A model generated the notes under the pieces. That model did no database searches. It had not been told where the DNA came from and saw only the letters and a list, made by a program, of their open reading frames with translations. From contig NZ_RJLN01000007.1 of assembly GCF_003725545.1 (NCBI RefSeq), positions 42,629 to 106,628 of the forward strand: DNA of 64,000 bases. Reading direction: 5' to 3'. The stretch is from Micromonospora solifontis (GTDB lineage: Bacteria > Actinomycetota > Actinomycetes > Mycobacteriales > Micromonosporaceae). Both the position numbers and the translations under genes were made by a program. Numbering within the stretch: position 1 is the stretch's first letter; every line of letters starts with the position of its first letter. This document shows, piece by piece, positions 53,570 through 64,000 of this stretch.

Positions 53570-53767
53570 ATGAGTCGCAAACTGGTCCGGCCCCGCCAGG
53601 GGCGCATGTTCGCCGGTGTCTGCGCCGGCCTGGCCCAGCGGTTCGGCATGTCCGCCGGCATGGTCCGGCTGCTGTTCCTGCTGTCGCTGCTGCTGCCCGG
53701 CACCCAGGTGATCATCTGTCTGATCCTCTGGATCCTGATGCCCGACGAGGACCGCGTCCGCTACTGA
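53570..53767 (+). CDS. PspC domain protein
   Basis: The 65-residue product consists of a PspC domain only: RMFAGVCAGLAQRFGMSAGMVRLLFLL, then a membrane helix (about 30-57) and the typical LWILMPDED ending. PspC proteins take part in envelope stress signalling; single-domain forms are common in actinobacteria. ATG 53570 has GGGAG 7 nt upstream. Confidence 0.92.
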   Translation: MSRKLVRPRQGRMFAGVCAGLAQRFGMSAGMVRLLFLLSLLLPGTQVIICLILWILMPDEDRVRY

Positions 53768-53811
53768 CCGCACCTGCCCAACTGCCGCCTCCGCTGATCG
53801 AAGCGAGCAGC

Positions 53812-53848
53812 GCGACGCCCCGCCCGGCGCAACCGGGCGGGGCGTCGC
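53812..53848. terminator. Bidirectional hairpin terminator
   Basis: A perfect 16-bp stem, GCGACGCCCCGCCCGG with its complement, encloses CGCAA between the convergent pspC and DUF4230 genes. Confidence 0.88.
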
Positions 53849-53859
53849 GGCGACGGGCG

Positions 53860-54624
53860 TCAGGGAGCCGTGTAGGTGACGGTGACCTTCTGGTAGCCGA
53901 GGGAGCGGAGCAGGCCCTCCAGCATCTTGCGGGTGTTCTCCTCGGCCCGGGCGGTGAGCCCGCTGTCCCGGGCGGCGGTGGTGATCCGGTCCTCGGCCAG
54001 CTTGTAGACCGCCTGCTGCCGGTTGGGATCGCCGGCCACCAGGTCGTTGATCCGGTTGATCAGGCCGCGCTCCTCGGCGAAGACGTAGCTCTTCTCCAGG
54101 TCGAGGTTGGTCTCGCCGAGCTGCGGCGCGGGCAGCTTGATCTCCACCGACTTCTTGTCGGCGGACTCGACCACCGCCCCATCGGCGATCTTGGAGAAGT
54201 CGACGTACGCCTCGACCCGGCCCGCCCCGACGAAGAGGATCCGCTGGTTGAGCAGGAAGTCCGGCACGTTCTTCCGGTCCTTCTGCACGTCGACCACCAC
54301 CTGGAAGTCGCCCTCGGCCGCCACGTACCGGCTGAGGTCGCGGATCGACTTCAGCAGCGGCGGCTGGCTGCGGTCGGTCTGCTGCTGGGCGAACGGGTTG
54401 CGGAAGTCCGGCAGGATGCCGGTCGCCTGCACCCCGAGCAGCGCGACCACGACCAGCGCGGCCGCGCCGAGCACCCACAGCAGGCCCCGGACCGGGCCGC
54501 CGGACGACGCCGGGGCGCCGGGTGCGGGGTCGCCGGTGCCGTCCGCCCGGGCCCGGAGAGCGTCACCGGTCGGGTACTCCGGGAACTCCCTGGTGGGCTC
54601 GTTGATGTCAGCGTCGCGGGCCAT
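53860..54624 (-). CDS. DUF4230 membrane-anchored protein
   Basis: The 254-residue product has a disordered cytoplasmic N-terminus and one membrane helix (about 45-67, GLLWVLGAAALVVVALLGVQATG). An extracytoplasmic DUF4230 domain follows (LLKSIRDLSRYVAAEGDFQVVVDVQK, FVGAGRVEAYVDFSKI, VEIKLPAPQLGETNLDLEKSYVFAEERGL). The function of this family is unknown; the domain ends in a coiled helix and KVTVTY strand. It is monocistronic. Confidence 0.88.
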   Translation of the reverse strand: MARDADINEPTREFPEYPTGDALRARADGTGDPAPGAPASSGGPVRGLLWVLGAAALVVVALLGVQATGILPDFRNPFAQQQTDRSQPPLLKSIRDLSRYVAAEGDFQVVVDVQKDRKNVPDFLLNQRILFVGAGRVEAYVDFSKIADGAVVESADKKSVEIKLPAPQLGETNLDLEKSYVFAEERGLINRINDLVAGDPNRQQAVYKLAEDRITTAARDSGLTARAEENTRKMLEGLLRSLGYQKVTVTYTAP

Positions 54625-54724
54625 CCGCCCTCACCGTCCTCGTCAGAGACATCGACTGATGATGACGGTACGGCTCCGGTGCGACACTCGCGCGCCGAGC
54701 GCCCCGAACGGGTGAACCGGCAGC

Positions 54725-55885
54725 TCAGGCGAAGGCGGAGAGCCCGGTGAGCTGCTGCCCGATGACCAGCTGGTGGATCTCCGAGGTGCCCTCGTAGGTC
54801 AGCACGCTCTCCAGGTTGTTGGCGTGTCGCATCACCGGGTACTCCCCGGAGACGCCGTTGGCGCCCAGGATGGTCCGGCACTGCCGGGCGATCTCCAGGG
54901 CCTCCCGGACGTTGTTCAGCTTGCCCACGCTCACCTGGTGGGGCCGCAGCCTGCCGGCGTCGGCGAGCCGGCCCAGGTGCAGCGCCAGCAGCAGGCCCTT
55001 GTTCCACTCGACGGCCATGTCGGCGAGCTTGGCCTGGGTGAGCTGGAAGCCCGCCAGGGGCCGGCCGAACTGGGTCCGGGTGGTCGCGTACGACAGGACG
55101 GTCTCCAGGCAGTCGCGGGCCGCGCCGAGCGCGCCCCAGACGATGCCGTGCCGGGCCTCGGTCAGGCAGCTCAGCGGCGCCTTCAGGCCGGTCGCCTCGG
55201 GCAGCCGGGCGTCCGCCGGGAGCCGGACGTCGTCGAGGGCGATCTCCCCGGTCAGCGACGCCCGCAGCGACATCTTGTGCCGGATCTCGCGCGCCGTCAC
55301 CCTCGGGGTGTCCATGGGTACGGCGAAGCCGCGCACCCCCTCGTCGGTGCGCGCCCAGATCACCCCGACGTCGGCGATCGGCGCGTTGGTGATCCACATC
55401 TTGCTGCCGGTGAGGATCCAGTCGTCGCCGTCCCGGCGGGCCCGGGTGGCCATCGACGCCGGGTCGGAGCCGTGGTCCGGCTCGGTCAGCCCGAAGCAGC
55501 CGATCGCCTCGCCGGCCGCCATGGCGGGCAGCCAGCGCTGCTTCTGCTCCTCGCTGCCGTAGCGCCAGATGGCGTACATGGCCAGCGAGCCCTGCACCGA
55601 GACCAGCGAGCGGACGCCGGAGTCGCCGGCCTCCAGCTCCAGGCAGGCCAGCCCGTACGCGACGGCGGACGCGCCGGCACAGCCGTACCCGGTCAGGTGC
55701 ATGCCGAGCAGGCCCAGCTTGCCGAACTCGCGGGCCAGCTCGCGGGCCGGGACCCGGCCGTCCTCGTACCAGCCGGCGACGTGCGGGCGGACCCGTTCGT
55801 CGACCAGTTGCCGCACGACGGCGCGGATCTGCCGCTCCTCCTCGTCCAGCGACGCGTCGATGTCCAGCAGGTCGAGAGGAGTCAT
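54725..55885 (-). CDS. Acyl-CoA dehydrogenase, glutaryl-CoA dehydrogenase-like
   Basis: The 386-residue flavoenzyme has FAD/substrate motifs CFGLTEPDHGSDP and ITGSKMWITNAPIADV-type (LTGSKMWITNAPIADVGVIWA). The catalytic base is Glu365 in VLTYEGTSEIHQLVIGQ. The sequence type (FQLTQAKLADMAVEWN and the C-terminal base) matches the glutaryl-CoA dehydrogenase branch, which works in lysine/tryptophan degradation. No lysine-pathway gene is nearby, so the substrate remains open. Confidence 0.92.
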   Translation of the reverse strand: MTPLDLLDIDASLDEEERQIRAVVRQLVDERVRPHVAGWYEDGRVPARELAREFGKLGLLGMHLTGYGCAGASAVAYGLACLELEAGDSGVRSLVSVQGSLAMYAIWRYGSEEQKQRWLPAMAAGEAIGCFGLTEPDHGSDPASMATRARRDGDDWILTGSKMWITNAPIADVGVIWARTDEGVRGFAVPMDTPRVTAREIRHKMSLRASLTGEIALDDVRLPADARLPEATGLKAPLSCLTEARHGIVWGALGAARDCLETVLSYATTRTQFGRPLAGFQLTQAKLADMAVEWNKGLLLALHLGRLADAGRLRPHQVSVGKLNNVREALEIARQCRTILGANGVSGEYPVMRHANNLESVLTYEGTSEIHQLVIGQQLTGLSAFA

Positions 55886-55916
55886 GCCGTCACCTTAACG
55901 AAGACTCAGGGGGCGG

Positions 55917-56222
55917 TCACTCGCCCTGCGGGCTGAGCACCAGCACCCGGGCGTGGATCTGGTTGCGCTGCTGCAGCGCCGCGCGCAACGCCCGGTGCAG
56001 GCCGTCCTCCAGATAGAGGCCGCCGTTCCACTGCACCACGTGCGGGAAGAGGTCGCCGTAGAAGGTGGAGTCCTCGGCGAGGAGCTTGTCCAGCGCCAGC
56101 TCGCGCTTGGTGGTGATGAGCTGGTCCAGCCGCAGCGGGCGCGGCGGGATCTCGGCCCACTGCTTGAGCGTGAGGTTGTGCTCCGGGTAGGGACGCCCGT
56201 CCCGGACCGCTCTGAAGATCAA
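55917..56222 (-). CDS. Conserved actinobacterial protein of unknown function
   Basis: The 101-residue product starts from TTG 56222, which has GGGGAG 6 nt upstream; the longer frame to 56285 lacks a ribosome binding site. The conserved core IPPRPLRLDQLITTKRELALDKLL...DSTFYGDLFPHVVQWNGGLYLEDGLHRALRAAL recalls ParB-like or VapB-type annotations in databases. The 'hydrophobic-Glu-Asp-Gly-x-His-Arg' block resembles ParB/Srx-type DGxHR motifs. No toxin gene is adjacent. Confidence 0.65.
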   Translation of the reverse strand: MIFRAVRDGRPYPEHNLTLKQWAEIPPRPLRLDQLITTKRELALDKLLAEDSTFYGDLFPHVVQWNGGLYLEDGLHRALRAALQQRNQIHARVLVLSPQGE

Positions 56223-56352
56223 GGCGCGCTCCCCTCCCCCTGGCCCGGCTGGTGATGTCGGTGCCAGCCTAACCGCACCCGCCACACCGCGTTTTACGCC
56301 CTCATGTCGGGTTCGCCACCACCTCTACCCCGCCGGGTGGGCCGAATCACGC

Positions 56353-56955
56353 TCAACTCCAGCGGCCCCGCCGGACCACCTCGTCCACCGGCCGCCGCCC
56401 CCGACGCAGCGACGGCGACCGGTGGTCCGGGGCGCGGTAACCGACAGTGACCGCACCGATCGGCTGGTACTCCCCGGGCACCCCGAACGCCTCCCGGTAC
56501 GCGTCGAGCCGCTGCGGCGGGATGCCGAAGAAGCACGCGCCCAGCCCCTCGTCGACGGCGGTGAGCAGCATCAGCAGCGCCGCGAAGCCGGCGTCCACGT
56601 ACCAGTAGGGCACCGGCCAGCGTTCGGTCGACCGGTCCGCCCAGCCCTTGTCCGGCTCGGCGTACCGGTCGAGGTAGACGGAACGGTTGGCGTGCGGCAC
56701 CACGATCAGCGGGGCCCGGCGCATGCCGGCCAGCCAGCGTTCCCGGCCGCCCCCGCCCGGGCTGGCCGCCGCCCAGAACCGCTCCCGGTCGGCCGGCTCC
56801 TCCAGCACCAGGAAGCCCCAGCCCTGGGCGAAGCCCGCCGACGGCGCCCGGGTGGCGTGCGCCAGCAGCCGGTCCACCACCTCCGGCGGGACCGGCCGAT
56901 CCGGGTCGTAGTTGCGGACCATCCGGCGCCGGCGGACGACCTCGGCGAACTCCAC
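56353..56955 (-). CDS. Nitroreductase family flavoprotein
   Basis: The 200-residue FMN-dependent enzyme opens FAEVVRRRRMVRNYDPDRPVPPEVVDRLL and has the active-site ATRAPSAGFAQGWGFLVL. The C-terminal flavin contact GLGACFFGIPPQ and the final RRGRPVDEVVRRGRW are also typical. GTG 56955 lies 2 nt after the stop of the aldose-epimerase gene, so the two genes are coupled. Substrate is unknown. Confidence 0.88.
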   Translation of the reverse strand: MEFAEVVRRRRMVRNYDPDRPVPPEVVDRLLAHATRAPSAGFAQGWGFLVLEEPADRERFWAAASPGGGGRERWLAGMRRAPLIVVPHANRSVYLDRYAEPDKGWADRSTERWPVPYWYVDAGFAALLMLLTAVDEGLGACFFGIPPQRLDAYREAFGVPGEYQPIGAVTVGYRAPDHRSPSLRRGRRPVDEVVRRGRWS

Positions 56956-56957
56956 GC

Positions 56958-57887
56958 TCAGGCCCCGGGCCGGATGCCCCAGGCACCCCGCCAGGTCGCG
57001 CCGGGGGCCAGCGTGATCAGGTCCTTGCCGGAGCGGAACGCGTCCGCCGGGCAGGTCATCGGCTCGACGGCGACCGAGCGGCGGTAGCGCTCGCCGAGCA
57101 GGGTGTCCCCGGTGAACACCTGCCACCAGCCGAACTCGCGGTCCGCCCAGACGTGCACCGCGGCCGAGCCGTCCGGGGCGGCGAGGGTGACCGACGAGCC
57201 GCCGTCGGCGTCCCGCTCGACGTCGCCGAAGGCCATGTCGAGCACGGCGTCGCCGATCGCCCGCGGCTCGGTGAAGTCGTACTCGGTGCCGGCGACCTCG
57301 GTGGCGGCGAGCGGCAGCAGCCGGGTGTCCAGCTGCAGCCGGCTCCGCCCCGGCACCAGCAGCGACAGCTTGTCCACGGGCACCCCGGGCAGCCGCAGGT
57401 AGGGGTGCATCGAGAAGCCGAACGGCGCCGGCCCGCCCGCCAGGTTGGTCACCTCGTGCTCGGCGCGCAGCCCGTCCGCCCCGACGGTCCACCGGGTGCG
57501 CAGCCGCAGCGACCAGGGATAGCCCGGGCTCGGCGGCAGGTCGTACCCGATCGTCACGCTCTCCGGCGACCGCTCGACCAGGTGCCAGGAGACCCAGTTG
57601 ACCAGGCCGTGGATCGCGTTGTGCCGGGCCGGCTCGCTCAGGTCGAGCTGAAACGACCGCTCGCCGAAGGTGTACGCGCCGTCGCGGATCCGGTTCGGCC
57701 AGGGGGCGAGCACCTGGCCCGCCGAGCCGGGGCAGAGCTCGTCCGCCTCGTACCCGTCGAGGTAGTCGACCCCGGCGTGCCGGTAGGCCCGCAGGCCCCC
57801 GCCGACCTCGACCACGACGGCCTCGTGGCCGTCGGCGGCGATCGTCCACTGTGCCCCGGAGGGTGCCGGGTGCGTGCCGTTCTCCAT
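56958..57887 (-). CDS. Aldose 1-epimerase family protein
   Basis: The 309-residue galactose-mutarotase-like beta-sandwich has the pair of catalytic His in HNAIHGLVNW and GFSMHPYLR and the general base Glu in VAVEPMTCPADAF. Conserved WPNRIRDG forms the sugar cleft. It interconverts anomers of aldoses. It is probably co-transcribed with the nitroreductase gene. Its start is 13 nt from an interspersed repeat. Confidence 0.93.
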   Translation of the reverse strand: MENGTHPAPSGAQWTIAADGHEAVVVEVGGGLRAYRHAGVDYLDGYEADELCPGSAGQVLAPWPNRIRDGAYTFGERSFQLDLSEPARHNAIHGLVNWVSWHLVERSPESVTIGYDLPPSPGYPWSLRLRTRWTVGADGLRAEHEVTNLAGGPAPFGFSMHPYLRLPGVPVDKLSLLVPGRSRLQLDTRLLPLAATEVAGTEYDFTEPRAIGDAVLDMAFGDVERDADGGSSVTLAAPDGSAAVHVWADREFGWWQVFTGDTLLGERYRRSVAVEPMTCPADAFRSGKDLITLAPGATWRGAWGIRPGA

Positions 57888-57900
57888 GCCGCCGACCTTA

Positions 57901-57960
57901 CAAGGAAGGACCCCCGGTCAACGCCCGCGGTGGAGCAGGGTCCCGCTCAACGGTCGGCGG
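57901..57960. repeat. Interspersed 2 x 30-nt repeat, diverged copy
   Basis: Two adjacent 30-nt units (57901-57930 and 57931-57960) share the frame AAGGAAGG-CCCC-AACGCC-CGG with the copy at 61252-61311. The second unit covers the stop codon (57949-57947) and last codons of the MFS gene, so the element has been fixed at the gene end. Confidence 0.65.
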
Positions 57961-59239
57961 TGGTGGCCGACCGGTAGCGGAGCAGCGCCGGGAAGGCCAC
58001 CACCAGCAGCACGGCCAGGACGGCCGACGCGAGGCCGCCGCCCACCATGGCGACGCCGGTGCCGAACGCCGCCGCCGTCGCGCCGGCGCGCAGGTCGCCC
58101 AGGCGCGGGCCGCCCGCGACCACCACGGTGTTCACCCCCTGCAGCCGGCCGCGCATCCGGTCCGGCGCGTAGACCAGCAGCATCGACTGCCGCAGGGTCG
58201 CGCTGACCAGGTCGGCGGCCCCGGCGAGGCCGAGCAGCAGCACCACCAGCCAGAGCTGGCGGGCCAGCCCGGCGGCGGCGATCGCCACGCCCCAGCCCAC
58301 CACGGCCACCACCAGCGCCAGGCCCTGCCGGCGCACCCGGCCGATCCAGCCGGAGGTGAGCCCGCCCAGCATCGCCCCGATGGCGATGGCGCTGTAGAGC
58401 CAGCCGACCGCGGCGCCGCCGCCGAACCGGTGCTGGGCCAGCTCGGGGAAGAGCGCCCGGGGCATGGCCAGGATCATCGCGATCAGGTCGATGGCGAAGG
58501 AGAGCAGCAGCACCGGGGTGGTGGCCAGGTAGCGGAACCCGTCGACGATGCTGGCCAGCCCCGCCCGGCGTGGCGTGCCGTCGCCGTCCGGGTCCGGCTC
58601 CGGCGGCATCGCCGGCAGCCGCAGGGTGGCCCAGAGCGACACGGTGAACAGCAGCGCGTCCACCGCGTACGCGATCGGCAGCCCGGTCTCGGTGCGCCAG
58701 GCGGCGAAGATCAGGCCGGCGGCCAGCGGCCCGAAGACCGAGGTCGCGGTGAAGGTGGTGAAGTTGAGCGTGCTGGCCGCCGGGACCAGCTCGGCCGGCA
58801 CCAGGCGGGGCAGGATCGCGCTGCGGGCCGGCGAGGTGATCGCGAACGCGACCGCCTGCAGGCCGACGAGGGCGAGCAGCAGCACCGGGCTGCCCACCCG
58901 CAGCAGCGACTGGAGCAGCAGCGCCAGGGTCGAGGCCCAGAGCAGGCCGCCCCCGGCCAGCAGCACCCGGCGCCGGTCCCGGGCGTCGGCGACCGCCCCG
59001 CCCCAGAGCCCGAACACCAGCAGCGGCAGGAAGCCGGCGATCCCGAGCAGGCCGACCCAGAGCGAGCCGCCGGTCAGGTCGAACATCTCCACCGGCACGG
59101 CGACGGCGGTGAACTGGAAGCCGAACATGGCCACGCCGTTGCCGAGCCAGACCCGCCGGTACGCGGGCACGCCCAGCGGACGCAGGTCGATCGCCCAGCG
59201 GCGCGCCCCGCGCGGCCGGGCCTCCTTGACCCCGGTCAC
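57947..59239 (-). CDS. MFS transporter
   Basis: The 430-residue permease has about twelve membrane helices. The cytoplasmic loop [18 protein letters not shown] between helices 2 and 3 is the MFS signature of the enterobactin-exporter-like (EntS/MFS_3) group. GTG 59239 overlaps the pdxH stop (GTGA), so both are co-translated. Substrate is unknown. The last residues (SATTADR) are encoded partly by an interspersed repeat, so the C-terminus may have been trimmed or replaced by repeat insertion. Confidence 0.9.
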   Translation of the reverse strand: MTGVKEARPRGARRWAIDLRPLGVPAYRRVWLGNGVAMFGFQFTAVAVPVEMFDLTGGSLWVGLLGIAGFLPLLVFGLWGGAVADARDRRRVLLAGGGLLWASTLALLLQSLLRVGSPVLLLALVGLQAVAFAITSPARSAILPRLVPAELVPAASTLNFTTFTATSVFGPLAAGLIFAAWRTETGLPIAYAVDALLFTVSLWATLRLPAMPPEPDPDGDGTPRRAGLASIVDGFRYLATTPVLLLSFAIDLIAMILAMPRALFPELAQHRFGGGAAVGWLYSAIAIGAMLGGLTSGWIGRVRRQGLALVVAVVGWGVAIAAAGLARQLWLVVLLLGLAGAADLVSATLRQSMLLVYAPDRMRGRLQGVNTVVVAGGPRLGDLRAGATAAAFGTGVAMVGGGLASAVLAVLLVVAFPALLRYRSATTADR

Positions 59240-59895
59240 GGGGCCAGCCGCTCGACGACCCAGGCGCCCTCGTCGGTGCGCCGGTAGCGCAGCCGGTCGT
59301 GCAGCCGGCCGGCCCGGCCCTGCCAGAACTCCACCGTCTCGGGGCGGACCCGGAACCCGCCCCAGTGCGGCGGCGCGGGGATCCGGTCCATCCCGGCGAA
59401 GCGCTCGGCCACCGCCCGGTACGCCGCGTCCAGCGCCGCCCGGTCCGGCACGACCGTGGACTGGGCGCTGGCCCAGGCGCCGAGCTGGGAGCCGCGCGGC
59501 CGGCTGGCGAAGTACGCCTCGGTCTCGGCCCGGTCGACCCGCTCCACCCGGCCGGCCACGACCACCTGGCGCTGCATCGGGAACCAGGGGAAGACCAGGC
59601 TGGCCCACGGATTGGCGGTCGCCTCGGCGCCCTTGCGCGACCCGTAGTTGGTGTAGAAGACGAAGCCCTCCGGGTCGTACCCCTTGAGCAGGACGGTCCG
59701 GCCGCTGGGGCGGCCCTCGGCGTCGGCGGTGCCGACCACCATGGCGTTCGGTTCGGGGAGCGGGTACGCGACCGCGTCGGCGAACCAACGGGCGAACTGG
59801 GTCGGCCAGTCCGGTGCCAGGTCCGGTTCGGTCAGGCCCAGGTCGGCCGCGTACTCGTTACGCATGCCGGCCGGGGCCGGTGTGTCGCCCGTCAC
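59236..59895 (-). CDS. pdxH: Pyridoxamine 5'-phosphate oxidase
   Basis: The 219-residue FMN enzyme makes pyridoxal 5'-phosphate. Conserved parts are [25 protein letters not shown] (FMN phosphate), [32 protein letters not shown] and the C-terminal [16 protein letters not shown]...[11 protein letters not shown] start at GTG 59895 with GAGG 3 nt upstream; ATG 59865 lacks a ribosome binding site. It is divergent from citrate synthase across 245 nt that hold both promoters. Confidence 0.95.
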   Translation of the reverse strand: MTGDTPAPAGMRNEYAADLGLTEPDLAPDWPTQFARWFADAVAYPLPEPNAMVVGTADAEGRPSGRTVLLKGYDPEGFVFYTNYGSRKGAEATANPWASLVFPWFPMQRQVVVAGRVERVDRAETEAYFASRPRGSQLGAWASAQSTVVPDRAALDAAYRAVAERFAGMDRIPAPPHWGGFRVRPETVEFWQGRAGRLHDRLRYRRTDEGAWVVERLAP

Positions 59896-60140
59896 AGTCC
59901 TCTTCCCCCTCGTCCGGGCGGCCGCGTCCCCCGACGCTGGCCAGGCCCCAACGCCAAGTCTGGCCGAGGTCGTGAGCTTGTCCACCGGCGGGGATGTCGC
60001 GTGGCGCACAGTGGCCGTGGGTCGCGCGCTGGGTTACCCAGCAGGCAAGATGTTCCGAACCACATCCCTGAGAGGGTCGCCCGTGGCGCGGGGCCGATGA
60101 GCCCGCCCGGGCGCACCGCCGCCGGAAGCCAGGAGACGAA

Positions 60141-61247
60141 ATGTCCGACTTCAAACCGGGCCTGGAGGGCGTCGTAGCCTTCGAGACCGAGATCGCCGAA
60201 CCGGACCGCGCGGGCGGATCGCTGCGCTATCGCGGCGTGGACATCGAGGATCTGATCGGCCAGGTCTCCTTCGGCAACGTCTGGGCGCTGCTGGTGGACG
60301 GGCGTTTCGGCCCGGGCCTGCCGCCGGCCGAGCCGTTCCCGGTGCCGGTGCACTCCGGTGACATCCGCGTCGACGTGCAATCCGCGGTCGCGATGCTCGC
60401 CCCGTACTGGGGGCTCAACCAGCTCCTCGACATCTCCGACGAGCAGGCCCGCGAGGACCTGGCCCGGGTGTCGGTCACCGCGCTCTCCTTCGTCGCCCAG
60501 TCCGCCCGCGGTCTCGGCCTGCCGGCGGTGCCGCAGAAGGAGATCGACAAGGCGGAGACCATCGTCGAGCGGTTCATGAAGCGCTGGCGGGGCGAGCCCG
60601 ACCCGCGGCACGTCAAGGCCGTCGACGCCTACTTCATCTCGGCTGCCGAGCACGGCCTGAACGCCTCCACCTTCACCGCCCGGATCGTCGCCTCCACCGG
60701 CGCCGACGCCGCCGCCTGCATCTCCTCCGGCATCGGCGCGCTCTCCGGCCCGCTGCACGGCGGGGCCCCCTCCCGGGTGCTCACCATGCTGGAGGCCGTC
60801 GAGCGCAGCGGCGACGCCGAGGGGTACGTCAAGGGCGTGCTCGACCGGGGCGAGCGGCTGATGGGCTTCGGCCACCGGGTCTACCGGGCCGAGGACCCGC
60901 GCGCCCGGGTGCTCCGGCGCACCGCGAAGGAGCTGGGCGCGCCGCGGTTCGAGGTCGCCGAGGCGCTGGAGAAGGCGGCCCTGACCGAGCTGCAGGCCCG
61001 CCGCCCGGACCGGGTGCTCGCCACCAACGTCGAGTTCTGGTCGGCCGTGGTGCTGGACTTCGCGGAGGTCCCGGCGCACATGTTCACCTCGATGTTCACC
61101 TGTGCCCGGATGGGCGGTTGGTCCGCGCACATCCTGGAGCAGAAGAAGCTCCAGCGGCTGGTCCGCCCGTCGGCCCGGTACATCGGCCACGGCCCGCGCA
61201 AGCCGCAGGAGGTCGAGGGCTGGGACGCTATCCCGCACGGCGTCTGA
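60141..61247 (+). CDS. Citrate synthase 2 (short actinobacterial form)
   Basis: The 368-residue enzyme condenses oxaloacetate and acetyl-CoA. Catalytic His residues are in GPLHGGAPSRV and GFGHRVYRAEDPR. The third catalytic position reads NVEFWSAVVLDF, with Glu where classical enzymes have Asp; this matches the CitA branch of mycobacteria as I remember it. ATG 60141 follows CCAGGAGACGAA. The transcript ends in an interspersed repeat and a strong hairpin. Confidence 0.94.
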   Translation: MSDFKPGLEGVVAFETEIAEPDRAGGSLRYRGVDIEDLIGQVSFGNVWALLVDGRFGPGLPPAEPFPVPVHSGDIRVDVQSAVAMLAPYWGLNQLLDISDEQAREDLARVSVTALSFVAQSARGLGLPAVPQKEIDKAETIVERFMKRWRGEPDPRHVKAVDAYFISAAEHGLNASTFTARIVASTGADAAACISSGIGALSGPLHGGAPSRVLTMLEAVERSGDAEGYVKGVLDRGERLMGFGHRVYRAEDPRARVLRRTAKELGAPRFEVAEALEKAALTELQARRPDRVLATNVEFWSAVVLDFAEVPAHMFTSMFTCARMGGWSAHILEQKKLQRLVRPSARYIGHGPRKPQEVEGWDAIPHGV

Positions 61248-61251
61248 CGTG

Positions 61252-62695
<1,444 letters not shown>

Positions 62696-62705
62696 TCAGC
62701 TCGTG

Positions 62706-62745
62706 ACGGTGGGTGGTCGTCGGGGCTCCGACGGCCACCCACCGT
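62706..62745 (+). terminator. Hairpin terminator of serC
   Basis: ACGGTGGGTGG and CGTCGG pair with CCGACG and CCACCCACCGT around GGCT, with one T/G opposition. Confidence 0.85.
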
Positions 62746-62885
62746 GATCATCGCCGCAGCTCAGTCGCGACATGCCGGGTGTCGCATCCCCCACCTTCGG
62801 GTAGATGAGCGTACGGTGGTGCGAGACGCCCGGGTGGCCGGCTCGTGGCGTGACACGGCCAGCGAAGCGGGACGGAGGCAAGCCC

Positions 62886-63965
62886 ATGCGCCCAGTACGC
62901 TTCGTCGCCCTCTCCGAGGACGGCCAGGCTCTGGTGCTCGCCGACGAGGTCGGGCGCCTGCTCGCCCTCCCCATCGACGAGCGCGTCGCCTCGGTGCTGC
63001 ACGCCGAGCCCGGCGCGGCACCCCTCACCGTGGTGCCGACCGCCGTCGATCCGACCCCGTCGCTCTCCCCACGGGACATCCAGGCCCGGATCCGCTCCGG
63101 CGAGTCCGCCGAGGACGTCGCCCGGATCGCCGGCGTCCCGGTCGACCGCGTCCTGCGTTACGCGGGTCCGGTGCTCCAGGAGCGGGCCATGCTCGCCCAG
63201 CACGCCCGGCGCACCCGGCTCAAGGGCGCGGAGAAGCCCACCCCGCTGGCCGAGGTGGTCAACGGTCGGCTGGCCCAGCACGGGATCGACACCGAGAAGA
63301 TCTCCTGGGACGCGTACCGGCGCGACGACGGCACCTGGCGGATCATCGCCACCTGGCCGTCGGGCAAGGCCACCGCGCAGGCGGTCTGGGATCTCGACAA
63401 GACCCGGCAGCAGGTCACCCCGCACGACGACATGGCGCAGTACCTGTGCGCCGAGCGCCCCACGCCGATCCTCGGCCAGGAGCCGGCGCCGGAGCGGGGC
63501 GGCCACGCGCTGCCCGGCCCGTCGCGTGGCGAGCCGAGCCGGGGTGGGCACGGCCTGCCGGGCCCGGCCGAGCACGCCCGCCCGGGGCGGGACCCGATCC
63601 GCGCCGGCCGGGACGCCCTGCTCGCCTCGCTGGACCGGCCGCTGGGCTCGTCCGGGCGGGGCCTGGAGACCCGGTCGCCGGCCGCCATGGTCGGTCCCGA
63701 CGCGCCCCGGCAGCGGGCCGTGGCCGGCGGGGCGGCGGCGCTGCTCGGTGGCGGCCAGGGCTCGGCGTTCGACGACGACTCGGACGCGCCGAAGGAGGTC
63801 CCCGCCGTACCCTCGCTGGCCGTGCTGCGGCCGCGCCGGACGGGCGCCGCGGCGGCGGCCGGCGGCAACGAGGCGGCGGAGGCCGGCGGCAAGCCGCGCA
63901 AGCGGCTGCCGAGCTGGGACGACGTCCTCTTCGGCAGCGGCCCGGCGGCCCGCGAGTCCTCCTGA
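62886..63965 (+). CDS. sepH: Septation protein SepH
   Basis: The 359-residue product starts at ATG 62886 (GGAGG 7 nt upstream). The N-terminal DUF3071 region (MRPVRFVALSEDGQALVLADEVGRL) carries the helix-turn-helix SPRDIQARIRSGESAEDVARIAGVPVDRVLRYAGPVLQERA and the following core to about 205. A disordered Pro/Gly/Arg-rich C-terminal half ends with the conserved RLPSWDDVLFGS. SepH stimulates FtsZ assembly at septa in Streptomyces and mycobacteria. The last 35 nt of the window after it hold nothing recognisable. Confidence 0.95.
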   Translation: MRPVRFVALSEDGQALVLADEVGRLLALPIDERVASVLHAEPGAAPLTVVPTAVDPTPSLSPRDIQARIRSGESAEDVARIAGVPVDRVLRYAGPVLQERAMLAQHARRTRLKGAEKPTPLAEVVNGRLAQHGIDTEKISWDAYRRDDGTWRIIATWPSGKATAQAVWDLDKTRQQVTPHDDMAQYLCAERPTPILGQEPAPERGGHALPGPSRGEPSRGGHGLPGPAEHARPGRDPIRAGRDALLASLDRPLGSSGRGLETRSPAAMVGPDAPRQRAVAGGAAALLGGGQGSAFDDDSDAPKEVPAVPSLAVLRPRRTGAAAAAGGNEAAEAGGKPRKRLPSWDDVLFGSGPAARESS

Positions 63966-64000
63966 CCGACGGTCCACCCTGGTAACCGCGAGGCACTCTA

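Noticed and set aside
55917..56285. VapB-type antitoxin
   Set aside because: Databases may give this name to similar proteins, but no PIN-domain toxin gene lies next to it, so a toxin-antitoxin module is not supported here.

Overview
The window is very G+C-rich, uses GTG and TTG starts freely and is almost wholly coding. Its gene content points to the chromosome of a Micromonosporaceae actinomycete, probably Micromonospora: a type VII secretion locus, the septation protein SepH, an F420-type PPOX enzyme, actinobacterial citrate synthase 2 and SerC, and a c-di-AMP riboswitch ahead of a secreted wall-associated protein. I see no tRNA, rRNA, CRISPR array, transposase or phage gene.

Layout. 1-3360: lipoprotein fragment, DUF6153 protein, ydaO-type riboswitch plus secreted coiled-coil protein, beta-carbonic anhydrase, small winged-helix regulator. 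3418-17469: a complete actinobacterial type VII (ESX-like) locus with mycP, two WXG100 proteins, an eccC operon carrying small substrate or partner genes, eccD, eccE, eccB and two further ESX-type proteins. 17580-21108: PadR-controlled MacB-like ABC exporter. 21239-26333: small membrane, oxidoreductase, hydrolase, MarR, GNAT and C39-peptidase genes.

26388-34792 is the most interesting block. A polar amino-acid ABC importer ends in an M20 peptidase gene; it is preceded by an RpiR-type regulator and flanked by two exported cyanophycinase-family (S51) hydrolases and a HAD hydrolase. Palindromes of the form GTAAC-N4-GTTAC lie on the -10 regions of the importer, the first hydrolase and the HAD gene. 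This looks like one regulon for digesting an extracellular peptide polymer (cyanophycin is the leading candidate), importing the fragments and hydrolysing them.

34903-40613: Lrp regulator and SMP-30 lactonase, P450 with a frame-disrupted ferredoxin, N-terminally short AI-2E transporter, alpha/beta hydrolase, MerR plus thioredoxin, and a 59-residue ORF. 40662-45773: GH65 phosphorylase with beta-phosphoglucomutase-like HAD, thioesterase, and a sugar-importer ATPase. 45932-53133: a compact operon for a teichoic-acid-like wall polymer (TagG/TagH-type exporter, CDP-alcohol phosphotransferase, GT2-TagF fusion) behind sdaA. 53570-63965: mainly housekeeping genes (PspC, DUF4230, acyl-CoA dehydrogenase, nitroreductase, aldose epimerase, MFS, PdxH, citrate synthase, SerC, SepH), with two copies of a 2 x 30-nt interspersed repeat.

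Many regulators and small genes appear to be leaderless: a TANNNT -10 box sits 6-7 nt before the start codon.
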